A stretch of 64,000 bases of DNA from Candidatus Scalindua sp. (GTDB lineage Bacteria > Planctomycetota > Brocadiia > Brocadiales > Scalinduaceae), in assembly GCA_031316155.1 (NCBI GenBank), contig JALDRB010000017.1:1-64000 (forward strand). Direction: 5' to 3'. Made by a program: the position numbers and the translations under genes. The notes beneath the pieces were generated by a model that saw only the letters and a list, made by a program, of their open reading frames with translations, made no database searches and was not told where the DNA came from. Shown here in pieces: positions 54,214-63,070 of the stretch (position 1 is the first letter of the stretch; every line of letters begins with the position of its first letter).

Positions 54214-54700
54214 TTTGCTGGTTGTTGCCATGGGACAACATTCTCTGAAACCTACATGCCTTTTTCTCCAGACCTTGCCCTTCTAACCTGAACAAGCCAA
54301 ACAGGAGTTATCAATAAATTACAAATCTCAATTTACAAAACCCAAACAAATTTCAAATTACAATGTTCGAATTATCAATCTAGTTTGCTTAGAATTTTGT
54401 ATTTGTTTATTGTGATTTGTTTGTTATTTGGAACTTGTTATTTGTTGCTTGTCTGTTATCATGAAAAACGCTATTAATAAATATTTTGCCAAAGCTTGTC
54501 TCTCTATTCCTTGAACAGCGAATGGTTAAAAAATTACTAAGCTGCTAACTCGTGTAGCAGGGACAACAACCTGGGGTATTCTACTGCATGGAAACCAGTA
54601 TTCATTCCTGGTACTGCTGAAAAACTCAATTGTCTAATTGGGCAATTTATTATTAACGCAGTAAAATGCATAAATTAGCGGTTGAAAGGAGCTAATTTAT
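54214..54700. repeat. Intergenic stretch with family D repeat, copy 3
   Basis: The left arm AATTTACAAAACCCAAACAA then AATTTCAAATTACAATGTTC (54330-54370) and the right arm TTTATTGTGATTTGTTTGTT then TTTGGAACTTGTTATTTG (54415-54450) are roughly inverted. They are followed by ATTTTGCCAAAGCTT, which is also in copy 1. The ftsK ribosome site GAAAGGAG is at the end. Confidence 0.6.
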
Positions 54701-56929
54701 ATGGAAAGATCAAGAGTCTTTCATTCGGCTTACACAATGTTTATTTTTACGGTAGCAATATTTATTTTGATTAGTATTGCCACTTTCTCTCCGAACGATC
54801 CACCATTTGGAAATTATCCTGTTAACAATCCTGTGCAGAATTATTGTGGTAAGTTAGGTGCAGGAATTTCTGGCTACCTGATTTCCACTATAGGATTAAT
54901 TTCATATGTATTCGCATTATTAATTGGCGGGTTGGGTGTTTTACTGTTTTTCAGAAAGAAAGTAGAAATCTTATGGGTAAAGATATTGGGTGGAGTATTG
55001 CTTATTTTATCGATTACGTCAATGCTCAGTCTGATTAGCAAATCTCTGCTTGCTTTTAACTTGTCTCCGGAAATAGGTGGAATCCTCGGAATAATTACAT
55101 CACTTAAACTGACAGAATATCTTGGTGTTCCCGGCGCAAGCATACTGCTCTCACTGGGGCTGCTCATATCAATAATGCTTGTTTCGGATAAAAGCATAGA
55201 ACCTCTCTTTATTTGGATTTACAAGAAGATCAAGGGGCTCAATCTTTACCGGCTTTTTGCAAGAGAATATATCGGCAAGGTAATTGATAAGGTTCAAACT
55301 GTCAGGGATACAAAACTGACCGAAGATGTTTGTGAGCTGGAAGAGCCACTGAGTAATAGCGATGAAAAGGTAACCAGGGTAAGAGTAAAATCAACTGATA
55401 ACGAAAAAGGACCGAGAAAATATGATAAATTCACCAGAAAAGATAGTTCCGGTTTAATTAAGGATCATGATTACGTGTATCCTCCTCTGTTACTTCTTGA
55501 TGAACTCAAAAATTACAAATTTGATAATGATGAGCATGTTATGGAGAAATCAGAGGTTTTAAAAAAGACCTTGCAACAGTTTAACGTAACTGCGGAGATC
55601 GTGGGTATTGAAAGAGGCCCTTCGGTAACTATGCATGAATTGGAATTGTCTCCAGGAACCAAGCTTGGAAAGGTCTCTTCTCTTTCTGATGATATTGCAA
55701 TTGCCCTGAAAGCTCAGAGTGTACGCATTGTTGCTCCCATACAGGGAAAGTCTACAATCGGAATAGAAGTTCCGAATACTCATCGTAAACCGGTAAAAAT
55801 GCGTGAATTGTTCGGGACAGCAGACAAAGAAATACAGTCACAGACTATACCTCTCTTATTAGGGAAGGACATCGCCGGTTATCCTTTAATTGCCGATCTG
55901 GCAGCTATGCCTCATTTATTAGTTGCTGGAACAACTGGTTCTGGTAAGTCTGTATGCCTGAATTCTATTATCCTCAGTATACTTTTGCTGCAACACCCCC
56001 AAAACCTGAAATTATTGCTGATAGATCCGAAGATGGTCGAATTTTCACCTTTCAAAGATGTTCCTCACTTGATTACTCCGGTTGTCACCGATATGAAGAG
56101 GGCGGCAGCTATATTGGAATGGGCTGTCAACAAGATGGATGAGCGTTATGCTCTTCTGGCAAGGGCAGGTGTGAGAAACATAGCAGGTTATAATAAGTTA
56201 GATGTATCGGCAAAAAGAAAAAGACTAAACCCTGAAGGCGATGCAACTATTGATGAGGAAACTTTTCACATGCCGCATGTTGTTATTATTGTTGACGAGT
56301 TAGCTGATCTGATGATGGTTTCTTCGAAAGAGGTTGAGGCTTCAATTATCAGGATTTCTCAAAAATCGAGGGCCGTTGGCATACACCTCATCGTTGCAAC
56401 ACAGAGACCGTCTGTGGATGTTATTACGGGTTTGATAAAATCTAACCTGCCTTCAAGAATTGCATTTTATGTGTTTTCCAAAGTTGATTCACGTACGATT
56501 TTAGATCAAAACGGTGCGGAAAAACTTCTCGGCCGCGGTGATATGCTTTTCCTGCCGCCCGGTACTTCTAAATTGGAAAGAGTTCAGGGAACGTTTGTCA
56601 GTGAAGAGGAAGTTAACAGGGTTGTTGAATACTTGAGGGGAATAGCCCAGCCGGAATTTAGCCCTGAATTAAAGAAGTGGCAGGGGGTACTGAAAAAAAG
56701 TGATGCTGCGAAAGATGAACTTTACGAAGAAGCGGTAAGAATTGTGTTGGAATCCCAGCGGGGTTCGGTATCGCTGTTACAAAGGAGGTTAGAGATTGGT
56801 TATTCCCGTGCTGCCAGGTTAATAGACATCATGGCTGAAGACGGATTCGTTGGTGAATACAAAGGAAGCCAGGCAAGAGAAGTGTTTATTACGCTTGATC
56901 AATGGGAAGAACAAAGGGGTGAAATGTAG
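54701..56929 (+). CDS. ftsK: FtsK/SpoIIIE DNA translocase
   Basis: 742 residues. Pumps chromosomal DNA through the closing septum. Four N-terminal membrane segments (about 8-28, 55-85, 95-120 and 135-165) precede a short linker (230-270), an alpha domain, and the RecA-like motor with LLVAGTTGSGKSVCLNSIIL (Walker A) and VVIIVDELADLMM (Walker B). The C-terminal gamma winged helix, for KOPS-like recognition, is at about 675-735 (EAVRIVLESQRGSVSLLQRR). GAAAGGAG gives the ribosome site. The linker is short compared with E. coli FtsK. It looks complete. Confidence 0.96.
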   Translation: MERSRVFHSAYTMFIFTVAIFILISIATFSPNDPPFGNYPVNNPVQNYCGKLGAGISGYLISTIGLISYVFALLIGGLGVLLFFRKKVEILWVKILGGVLLILSITSMLSLISKSLLAFNLSPEIGGILGIITSLKLTEYLGVPGASILLSLGLLISIMLVSDKSIEPLFIWIYKKIKGLNLYRLFAREYIGKVIDKVQTVRDTKLTEDVCELEEPLSNSDEKVTRVRVKSTDNEKGPRKYDKFTRKDSSGLIKDHDYVYPPLLLLDELKNYKFDNDEHVMEKSEVLKKTLQQFNVTAEIVGIERGPSVTMHELELSPGTKLGKVSSLSDDIAIALKAQSVRIVAPIQGKSTIGIEVPNTHRKPVKMRELFGTADKEIQSQTIPLLLGKDIAGYPLIADLAAMPHLLVAGTTGSGKSVCLNSIILSILLLQHPQNLKLLLIDPKMVEFSPFKDVPHLITPVVTDMKRAAAILEWAVNKMDERYALLARAGVRNIAGYNKLDVSAKRKRLNPEGDATIDEETFHMPHVVIIVDELADLMMVSSKEVEASIIRISQKSRAVGIHLIVATQRPSVDVITGLIKSNLPSRIAFYVFSKVDSRTILDQNGAEKLLGRGDMLFLPPGTSKLERVQGTFVSEEEVNRVVEYLRGIAQPEFSPELKKWQGVLKKSDAAKDELYEEAVRIVLESQRGSVSLLQRRLEIGYSRAARLIDIMAEDGFVGEYKGSQAREVFITLDQWEEQRGEM

Positions 56930-56974
56930 GCGACTCCAGCTATTGATTTACTGTGCCTAACTTGATTGTATAGG

Positions 56975-57120
56975 ATTTCAATATTTTCTAATTTTTGCGC
57001 TGAAGGTGCAAGTTCAAAAGACCGTAAAAGCTGTCATGGAAGGCAGCTTTAGGGATTTTGGAAAAGTTAGTCTTCCCGAACGGGTCGTTCGGGAAGGGCT
57101 TGCCAGGATGGCTTAACTTG
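56975..57120 (+). repeat. Family B repeat, copy 3, with an inserted palindrome
   Basis: Same order as the other copies. The second stem is AGCTGTC-ATGGAA-GGCAGCT, where an A-T pair of copy 1 has become G-C: a compensating change. Between AAAAGTTAG and CCAGGATGG a 27-base palindrome is inserted (57071-57097, TTCCCGAAC-GGGTC-GTTCGGGAA). Confidence 0.75.
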
Positions 57121-57159
57121 TTGAGATTGGTTTTTTTATGAAGGGAGAAGAATTTACCT

Positions 57160-57768
57160 ATGGGTGTTGAGTTAGAGAATGTTGATTTCCCTCAAAAAGA
57201 GTCAGGTCTTCGGAGAAGAGAAATCTTCAACCTTCCAAATAAATTGACCCTTTCAAGACTGCTTCTTTCAGTTGTATTTTTTGTTCTGCTTTCTTACAGG
57301 TTTTATAACCTGGCTCTGTTAACTTTTTCAATGGCTGCCCTTACCGACTGGTTTGATGGATATTATGCGAGGAAACGTGGTCAATCGACAGACTTGGGAA
57401 GAATTGCTGATCCTTTTGTTGATAAGGTCATTATTTGTGGTGGGTTTATTGCCTTTATCCCTCTCGCAAGGGAAATTGTTGCTCCGTGGATGGTAATTGT
57501 AATTGTGACACGGGAATTCTTTGTGAGCAGCATAAGGGGTTATTCAGAATCAAAGGGTGTGCCTTTTGCCAGTAATATCTGGGGGAAAACTAAGATGTTT
57601 GTGCAATCTGTTACCATATTTACCCTAACCTTATACCTTGCATATTTTAGTGACATGGTATTGGCGGAATATACCGTCATCATCTTCGTGTGGATTACGG
57701 TTATTGTCACACTTCTCTCTGCTATTTTTTACGTTATATCGGGGAAGAAAGTTCTTCTTGCTTCGTGA
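57160..57768 (+). CDS. pgsA: CDP-diacylglycerol-glycerol-3-phosphate 3-phosphatidyltransferase
   Basis: 202 residues with several membrane segments. The CDP-alcohol phosphotransferase motif D(x)2DG(x)2AR...G(x)3D(x)3D is present as LTDWFDGYYARKRGQSTDLG then RIADPFVDK. It makes phosphatidylglycerol phosphate in the inner membrane. The N-terminal 25 residues (MGVELENVDFPQKESGLRRR) are a hydrophilic extension before FNLPNKLTLSRLLLS. AGGGAGAAG supports the ATG at 57160. Confidence 0.93.
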   Translation: MGVELENVDFPQKESGLRRREIFNLPNKLTLSRLLLSVVFFVLLSYRFYNLALLTFSMAALTDWFDGYYARKRGQSTDLGRIADPFVDKVIICGGFIAFIPLAREIVAPWMVIVIVTREFFVSSIRGYSESKGVPFASNIWGKTKMFVQSVTIFTLTLYLAYFSDMVLAEYTVIIFVWITVIVTLLSAIFYVISGKKVLLAS

Positions 57769-58100
57769 TGTGACTATACCCAAATGTGTTTGAACCCAAA
57801 AAGACTTATCCCGATAGAGATTTAAATGCTAACGGGATATGTGATTCCTTAATTGGAATTACGGAATTGTTCTTACTCTCAGAGGAAGTGGGATGATGTT
57901 AGGAGATGTTGGAATCGTTCCCTACTGTTATGACCGCATACATGCTGTTTCCTTCTCCCTCATTGCCGCCGAGTGAAATTGTACCTGTCGAGAAATATTT
58001 TGCGAAAACACTGAAGGTTGTATTATTGGTAACACAAGTGTGAGTTTATTACGAAAGAAAGGCTAATTCACCGTAAGGTAAGGATATCAAGATGGTTAAA
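57769..58100 (-). pseudogene. Intergenic stretch with a C-terminal protein remnant
   Basis: On the minus strand about 58033-57899 a frame without start reads VTNNTTFSVFAKYFSTGTIS then LGGNEGEGNSMYAVITVGND and ends NIS-stop. It looks like the tail of a secreted beta-rich protein. No family is assigned. The rest of the gap shows nothing. Confidence 0.3.
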
Positions 58101-59147
58101 AGTTATTGTTGAAGTCAGAGGACGGATGGAACAAACAGGTGTATAATTCTTCTCTGTGTTTGTTAAATTTACGTCTTAATCGTTCCGCTTTCTTGTGAGA
58201 CAGCTCATGAGATAAAAGTTTTTTACAACTGGCAATAATATATCCTCGATGGATAACATAATCAGAAATGTTTTTTCTTTTTTTTTACAAATCAATTATT
58301 TCCCGAATAATTATTTTTAGTTGCCGACAAAATTTATAGACTTCCCTGTCATCCCCATGTGGGATATCATCTAACCTTTTAATAATACGCAATGCGTGAG
58401 GAAGACACTTCTGCTTGTTACTTTCTACAGCATTATATGCCAATAAAAAATCACAGATCACTATCCCCTTAAATGTATCTCCCAGTATAGCTTTTAAGAC
58501 TTTGACACCTCTGGAATCATCAATATGATAAAATGCCATAAGACTGTTATAAAAAAACACCACAACCAGTACGGTAATCCGTCTTTCTTCCATCCAGTCT
58601 CATCTATATACAGGAGTTTTGTTTTTTTGGAGTATGTTTTGTATGACGGCATAGAGGCTTTGGCTCCTTACTCTCAATTGGGTTTCAAACCCAACCACTG
58701 ATGTCTGATGAAACGGCAAATCGAAAATCTGTTTGAAAATTCTTTGCAGTTTGGATTGAGAGATTCCTATTTCATACCGTAGATAATTGTCAATTGCTTT
58801 TGCCTGTGGACCAATATAGCTTCACGGCATCTCTCCCTTACCAACTCCTCGTATAAGTGCTTTACACTTCTTGCATGTATAAACGCTTTTTATATATTTG
58901 ACTCCTTTGCTTCAAGGAATTACTATTTCTTCTTGAATATGCTCCTCTCTTATCCTTGTTGCTTGTATGTGCTCACTTCCACAACCAGGACAACGTCTTG
59001 GATCAGAAACCTCTATTTCTTCATCTATATACTCGGGTTTTGGTCGTGTTACTCCTTTATGGCCAAATGGCGCTCCTTTTTTCTTAGGTTCAATACGTGC
59101 TGCATATTCATCCTTTTTCTTCTTGTTCTTGCCGTAGATAGTTTTTT

Positions 59148-59246
59148 TATACTAAAACCGATTTGGTTTTCGGTTTTACCTGTCTGCGTGCATCGCACAG
59201 GCAGGCTGAAAACCAAATCTTGGTGAAGGTATCCCCGGACAAAAGC
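59148..59246 (+). repeat. Family C element, left half of copy 3
   Basis: Begins TATACTAAAACCG at 59148 and runs to CCCCGGACAAAAG. It has the hairpin module (CCTGTCTGCGTGC and GCACAGGCAGG) inserted in the left arm after GGTTTTA. The right half resumes at about 60940 after an IS110-type insertion. Confidence 0.75.
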
Positions 59247-59361
59247 TTGCTATATTGCAGAAAGTAAATAGTTTTTATAATAAATAGGCTATACTCTTTC
59301 TTTTGATTTTAAGTAATTGAGCAATTTGGTTTAACTTAAAACTTATGAAAGGAGCATAGCC

Positions 59362-60618
59362 ATGAAAAACATTGAAACAAAAAAGTTAGAGTAATCAATA
59401 AGGAAACACTTATCGTAACCGTAGATATTAGTAAAGTAACGAATGTTGGATATTGTCGATGTCCAAATGGAATAGAGGTTAAGCCATTTAGTTTTATGAA
59501 CAATACCCAGGGATTCAACACCTTTTGGTGTCGAATAGTGAAGACAAAAATGCCAATAACCTCAAAGATGTTGTAGTTGGTTATGAGCCTACCGGGCCTT
59601 ACGGAGAACCACTTACTCATTTTATAAGAAAGAAAAAAGTGAAGCTTATCCAGATAAACCCTATGCATACCAAGAGAGTTAAGGAGCTTGACGGTAATTC
59701 TCCAAACAAGACAGACCAGAAAGATCCCAAGGTTATAGCCGATATCATAGAGCTTGGCCATGCACTGACGATAGTTCAGCCGGAAGGCTCTGCTGCAGAA
59801 CTCAGAAGACTTACGCATGCCAGGGAGAGGGCAATGCGTAGGCGAACGGCGATCTTTAATCAGCTCCAGGATTTGGTCTTTGTTATATTTCCAGAGTTTT
59901 CTCAAGTATTTAAGGACGTTAAGACCAGGAGTGCAAGATTTCTTCTGGAGAACTGCCCAACCCCTGAAGATATAATAAAATACAAGCTTAAGAATCTGAC
60001 TATAACCCTTAGAAAAGTAAGTCGTGGACAACTTGGAGAAGAGCGAGCCAGAGAGCTTTATGCGGCAGCAAAATCGTCTGTAGGGGTAAGGGAAGGCCGT
60101 CAGAGCATACTTTTTGAGATAAAAGAGATATTGTCTATAATTGAAACTACTGAGAGTTTTGTTACAGAGATTGAGAAAGAGATGAGCCATCATCTTGAAA
60201 AGATATCTTAGAGTAAATTTATCCTCTCTATAAAGGGGATCGGAGATATCACGGTGGCTGGGCTTATAGGTGAGGTTGGTGATTTCAGGGAGTACAAAAC
60301 TATTTCCGAGATATTGAAGTTCGCTGGTCTTGATCTTTTTGAGATTAGTTCTGGAATACACAAAGGGCAACGACGTATTTCTAAACGAGGAAGATCTCTT
60401 ATGAGAAAACTTTTGTTTTCGCATCTATTAACGTAGTGCATAAAGGAGGAATAATGCATGAGTACTATCAAGGTTGTCTTGCACGAGGCATGTTGAAGAT
60501 GAAAGCCTTGACTGCCGTGTCTAGAAAACTTCTCGGAGTTATATTTGCGCTTGTACGTGATCATAGCGAATATATAGGAAATTATGCTGTAGAACAGGAG
60601 CTTAAAAAAGCTGCTTAA
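59362..60618 (+). pseudogene. IS110-type transposase with three frameshifts and a stop
   Basis: The ATG at 59362 gives MKNIETKK then stops. A one-base shift in the A-run restores VINKETLIVTVDISKVTNVG (first Asp). A second shift near 59518 leads to DVVVGYEPTGPYGEPLTHFI (Glu) and NKTDQKDPKVIADIIELG (last Asp pair), giving the DEDD set. An in-frame TAG at 60209 precedes SIKGIGDITVAGLIGEVGDF and SSGIHKGQRRISKRGRS (C-terminal Tnp_20 domain). A third shift near 60425 gives the end ALTAVSRKLLGVIFALVRDH. All motifs survive but the gene is dead, so any movement needs a transposase in trans. Confidence 0.85.
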
Positions 60619-60939
60619 ACATTAATCTTCGTGTGTAAGTGGGAATGATTATCATCGGTGTCATTAAGGCGGCTTAGTCGACCTTCACGCAAAGCTTAAA
60701 TAACGTCCCGCTTGTACCTTAGTTCCAATAAAGCAAGGTCAGGGCTCTGTAGAGACCCTCTAATTACCAGGATTGGGCAAGGTGTCACACTTCAGTTTAA
60801 GATAATAAATTTAATGTAGTACAAAAAAATCAATGATTGTTGCTAACTCCAGTCGGGCTACGCCCTCCTTCCGTTAGCAACAATCATCAAACAACAACAG
60901 ACTAAAATATGTTATAAAAATACTTGACTAGAATAAACC
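60619..60939 (+). ncRNA. Candidate bridge-type RNA region of the IS110 element
   Basis: A 320-base non-coding segment after the transposase. It contains AGGGCTCT-GTAG-AGACCCT (about 60745) and a perfect 15-bp stem, ATGATTGTTGCTAAC (60833-60847) with GTTAGCAACAATCAT (60873-60887), whose loop holds GGGC-TAC-GCCC. IS1111-group elements encode their guide (bridge) RNA at this end. Function is inferred from position and structure only. Confidence 0.4.
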
Positions 60940-61009
60940 AGGCGCCGAGGACTTTACTCGCTCCGTTTTTTCTCGGATTTTATCCGAAAACCATTATGAG
61001 ATGAGTATA
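60940..61009 (+). repeat. Family C element, right half of copy 3
   Basis: GGCGCCGAGGACTTTACTCG, then TCTCGGATTTTATCCGA and CCATTATGAGATGAGTATA, matching positions 38943-39010 of copy 1. It ends AGTATA at 61004-61009, inside the IS66-type coding remnant. Confidence 0.78.
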
Positions 61010-61120
61010 AATAATCTATCATTTCTTTAAGGGTTTTGTTTTCTTCCTTTAACTGGAGATTCTCCCATTTTAACTCTCTGTTCTTTTTCCGGAGTTCCTT
61101 AATCCAAAGCCCCTTTTCCA

Positions 61121-61585
61121 TCACTTCTTCTCCACCAGCCACCGTCCGAATGGTCTATGGGCCGGGCGGGCGACAAAGTCATTCTGGCGGGTGAGTTTAT
61201 CCCGGAAATCATTACGGAAGGGATACACGAATACCTTCTTTATCTTCCCGTGGTATGTATGGGTATTTCCTCGTTTCGCGTTCCTTTTTGTGAGCCCCAG
61301 ATATTTCCAGTTTGCCGCCTTATAACATGTCCCATGAAATTTGTCGTGTTCTACAAATGTCCCTAATAAGTAAATGGAATGTCCATATCGTCTTGCCCAA
61401 TCTTCTTCTATTCGCCTTATACTTAAACCGAGAACACTACTCGCCAAGTATTTAATCTTAATCCACAGTAAAATCAAAAACCGTGTATTATTCACTATCC
61501 CGCAAAGATTCATATCTTTTATCTCTTTACTCAACCCAATCCACTTATCACGCTTCTCTAGCGTAAGTTTATTACGAAAGTGATA
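61121..61585 (-). pseudogene. DUF4338 (DruA-like) gene remnant with a P module at its end
   Basis: Minus-strand frame from about 61580: KLTLEKRDKWIGLSKEIKDM, NTRFLILLWIKIKYLASSVL, RRIEEDWARRYGHSIYLLGT, FHGTCYKAANWKYLGLT. This is the DUF4338 core, known from DruA of Druantia defence systems and from transposon-linked genes. The N-terminal half is missing. The last 20 or so residues (VARPAHRPFGRWLVEKK) come from palindromic module P, as the same peptide VARPAYRPFGR is encoded by P inside repeat A1. So the native C-terminus is replaced or extended. Confidence 0.6.
61141..61174 (-). repeat. Palindromic module P, copy 4
   Basis: On the minus strand CGCCCGCCCGGCCCATAGAC then CATTCGGACGGT, matching copy 1 at 1182-1212. 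It is fused to the end of the DUF4338 frame. Confidence 0.55.
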
Positions 61586-61620
61586 TTGTTTGAAGGCGTG
61601 TAGGCTGTAACCTAGTAATT

Positions 61621-61962
61621 GTGAAAAAACTGCAACTGCATTATGTTGGTGCGCTCACCCCTTATCATCACAAGGAGTTGGTAAATGATGTTATGGAGAA
61701 TTTCCGGGAACTTGAAGTTGATGGTAAAAATATATGGATTTACCGGGATAAACGAATTATTTGGCAAGAAGAGAGGACCGTTATTGTTTTTATCTCAGAG
61801 AGATTAAAGAGTGGGCAGATAAGGGGAATATATCAATCACTGGGAAAGGCAGAAAAAGAGTTACAGCAATTGCAAGAATCTTTGTCTAAACCAAAGGTAA
61901 AGAAGCGGGACAGGAAACAATTTTCACGTCCTCTCATAATACGTTTGTTTCTCATCCGTTAG
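61621..61962 (+). pseudogene. IS1634-like transposase internal fragment
   Basis: The frame reads LHYVGALTPYHHKELVNDVM, IWQEERTVIVFISERLKSGQ, IRGIYQSLGKAEKELQQLQE and SKPKVKKRDRKQ. This matches the middle of IS1634/IS4-type transposases (the region between the first catalytic Asp and the insertion domain). Neither end of the gene is present. It starts next to the DUF4338 remnant in the opposite direction. It is a fragment only. Confidence 0.6.
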
Positions 61963-63070
61963 GGTATACCACAAAATGGAAGAAGCGCCAGCTTTTATTT
62001 GAACGAAAAGAAAATTAATGTTTGAAAACATCCGGAGAAAGGAAAGTGAGGATGACCGAATGGCTAATATATTACAGTTTGTTACACTAACTGTTCGCTT
62101 TCGAACGGTAAACGTACACTTCCAGACAGTCTGGTATCTCTTGGCACTGTAAGAGGTAAAGTAATATGTTAATATGAATATCAAAGAGAAGTGTTTGAAA
62201 CCGAACGTTTTGATTTCAATTTATTAAAATATCCTGCCAGAATGTTTATACTCTCATGCTTCTAAAATAAAGACTTACGAAGTATTTTATTTTTTTTTCA
62301 TTGGGTATGCTATTTGTTAACTAGCATAGGCTAGTACATTCTTACTCACTCGCATAGTGCGGTTTTGCTTTGTAATTAAATGTGCAGAATGCAAAACGCA
62401 GAAAACTATACTCTGATATTTTTTATATGTTAGTGAAGAGCTATCGAATAGTTTATGAATGAGATAAACTATTCGTGCATTATACATGATACGGAAGAGT
62501 GTATACGTGGGGGAGAAATTTTCGATTTAACTATAAAGCTCCTCTTAACTATCGTGAAAGTCTTCGTAAATCAGCTACATAATTTTGTTGACTCGCATGG
62601 TGGTACTAAATTTTTTGAACACGTAAAAACCTATTATATTCGTTGCATTCTAACATGTAACTCAGAGGGCGGAGCTATGCGTATAGATAATCACATATCT
62701 TCATTTTTTTAATGTGATAAAGGGGTTTTTTGAAACGCTTGTAAGAAAATTTTCTATAGAGTTTTCTGCAAGTTTCATAGTTTCTGACTATTGTACATTT
62801 GGTTAACCTGCCGGAAAACAATCACAGATTAAGAAGTATAATTCAACTCTAATGAAACAATCAAGAAGTTTTGATAATGGCAGTATGAAGATAATTGTTT
62901 GAAGAGATGTTTAGCATATACAGAACAGGGTTTGAAAGTTGATGGTATCCAATTCTTAGAATTTAGGATACTTTTGAATTCCAGGGAAGAACTTTGAAAA
63001 TTCTTTACAAGAAATTAAATATAAATTATTTAAAATATCGTACAAGTAATACGAGATTTATTAGGTTGTC
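61963..63070. other. AT-rich intergenic stretch, no gene recognised
   Basis: About 1.1 kb separates the transposon graveyard from the last gene. An 85-codon frame (62455-62712) has little coding character and matches nothing I know. No clear hairpins, repeats or promoter were identified, apart from poly-T and poly-A tracts near 62290 and 62700. Confidence 0.4.

Larger units (their letters stand above)
59247..60939 (+). mobile_element. IS110-type insertion element inside a family C repeat
   Basis: About 1.69 kb separates the two halves of one family C copy: left ...CCGGACAAAAG at 59246 and right GGCGCCGAGGACTTTACTCG from about 60940. The undisturbed copies at 38.9 and 52.1 kb show these halves joined, which fixes the boundaries to within a few bases. 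No inverted termini or target duplication are obvious, as expected for IS110. The non-coding part after the transposase (about 320 bases) is longer than that before it (about 115), as in the IS1111 subgroup. Confidence 0.75.
58100..61130 (-). pseudogene. IS66-type transposase gene, shattered by nested insertions
   Basis: Minus-strand pieces line up along one IS66-type transposase. About 61120-61012 is an N-terminal coiled coil (MEKGLWIKELRKKNRELKWE, LKEENKTLKEMIDYLY). About 59135-58920 is the middle part, KKDEYAARIEPKKKGAPFGH, EYIDEEIEVSDPRRCPGCGS. About 58610-58285 is the core HIDDSRGVKVLKAILGD, IVICDFLLAYNAV, QKCLPHALRIIKRL. About 58280-58120 is the tail KKAERLRRKFNKHREELYTC, HPSSDFNNNF. 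Frameshifts and stops separate the last three, and family C plus an IS110-type element separate the first two. The order is clear. The exact outer ends of the element are not found. Confidence 0.7.

Noticed and set aside
59336..60424. Minus-strand open frame of 362 codons
   Set aside because: It is a shadow of the IS110-type transposase, which carries the DEDD motifs on the plus strand despite frameshifts. The minus product is Arg/Leu/Tyr-rich with no family features.
62455..62712. 85-codon frame in the last intergenic region
   Set aside because: Isolated, no ribosome site, odd composition and no recognisable domain.
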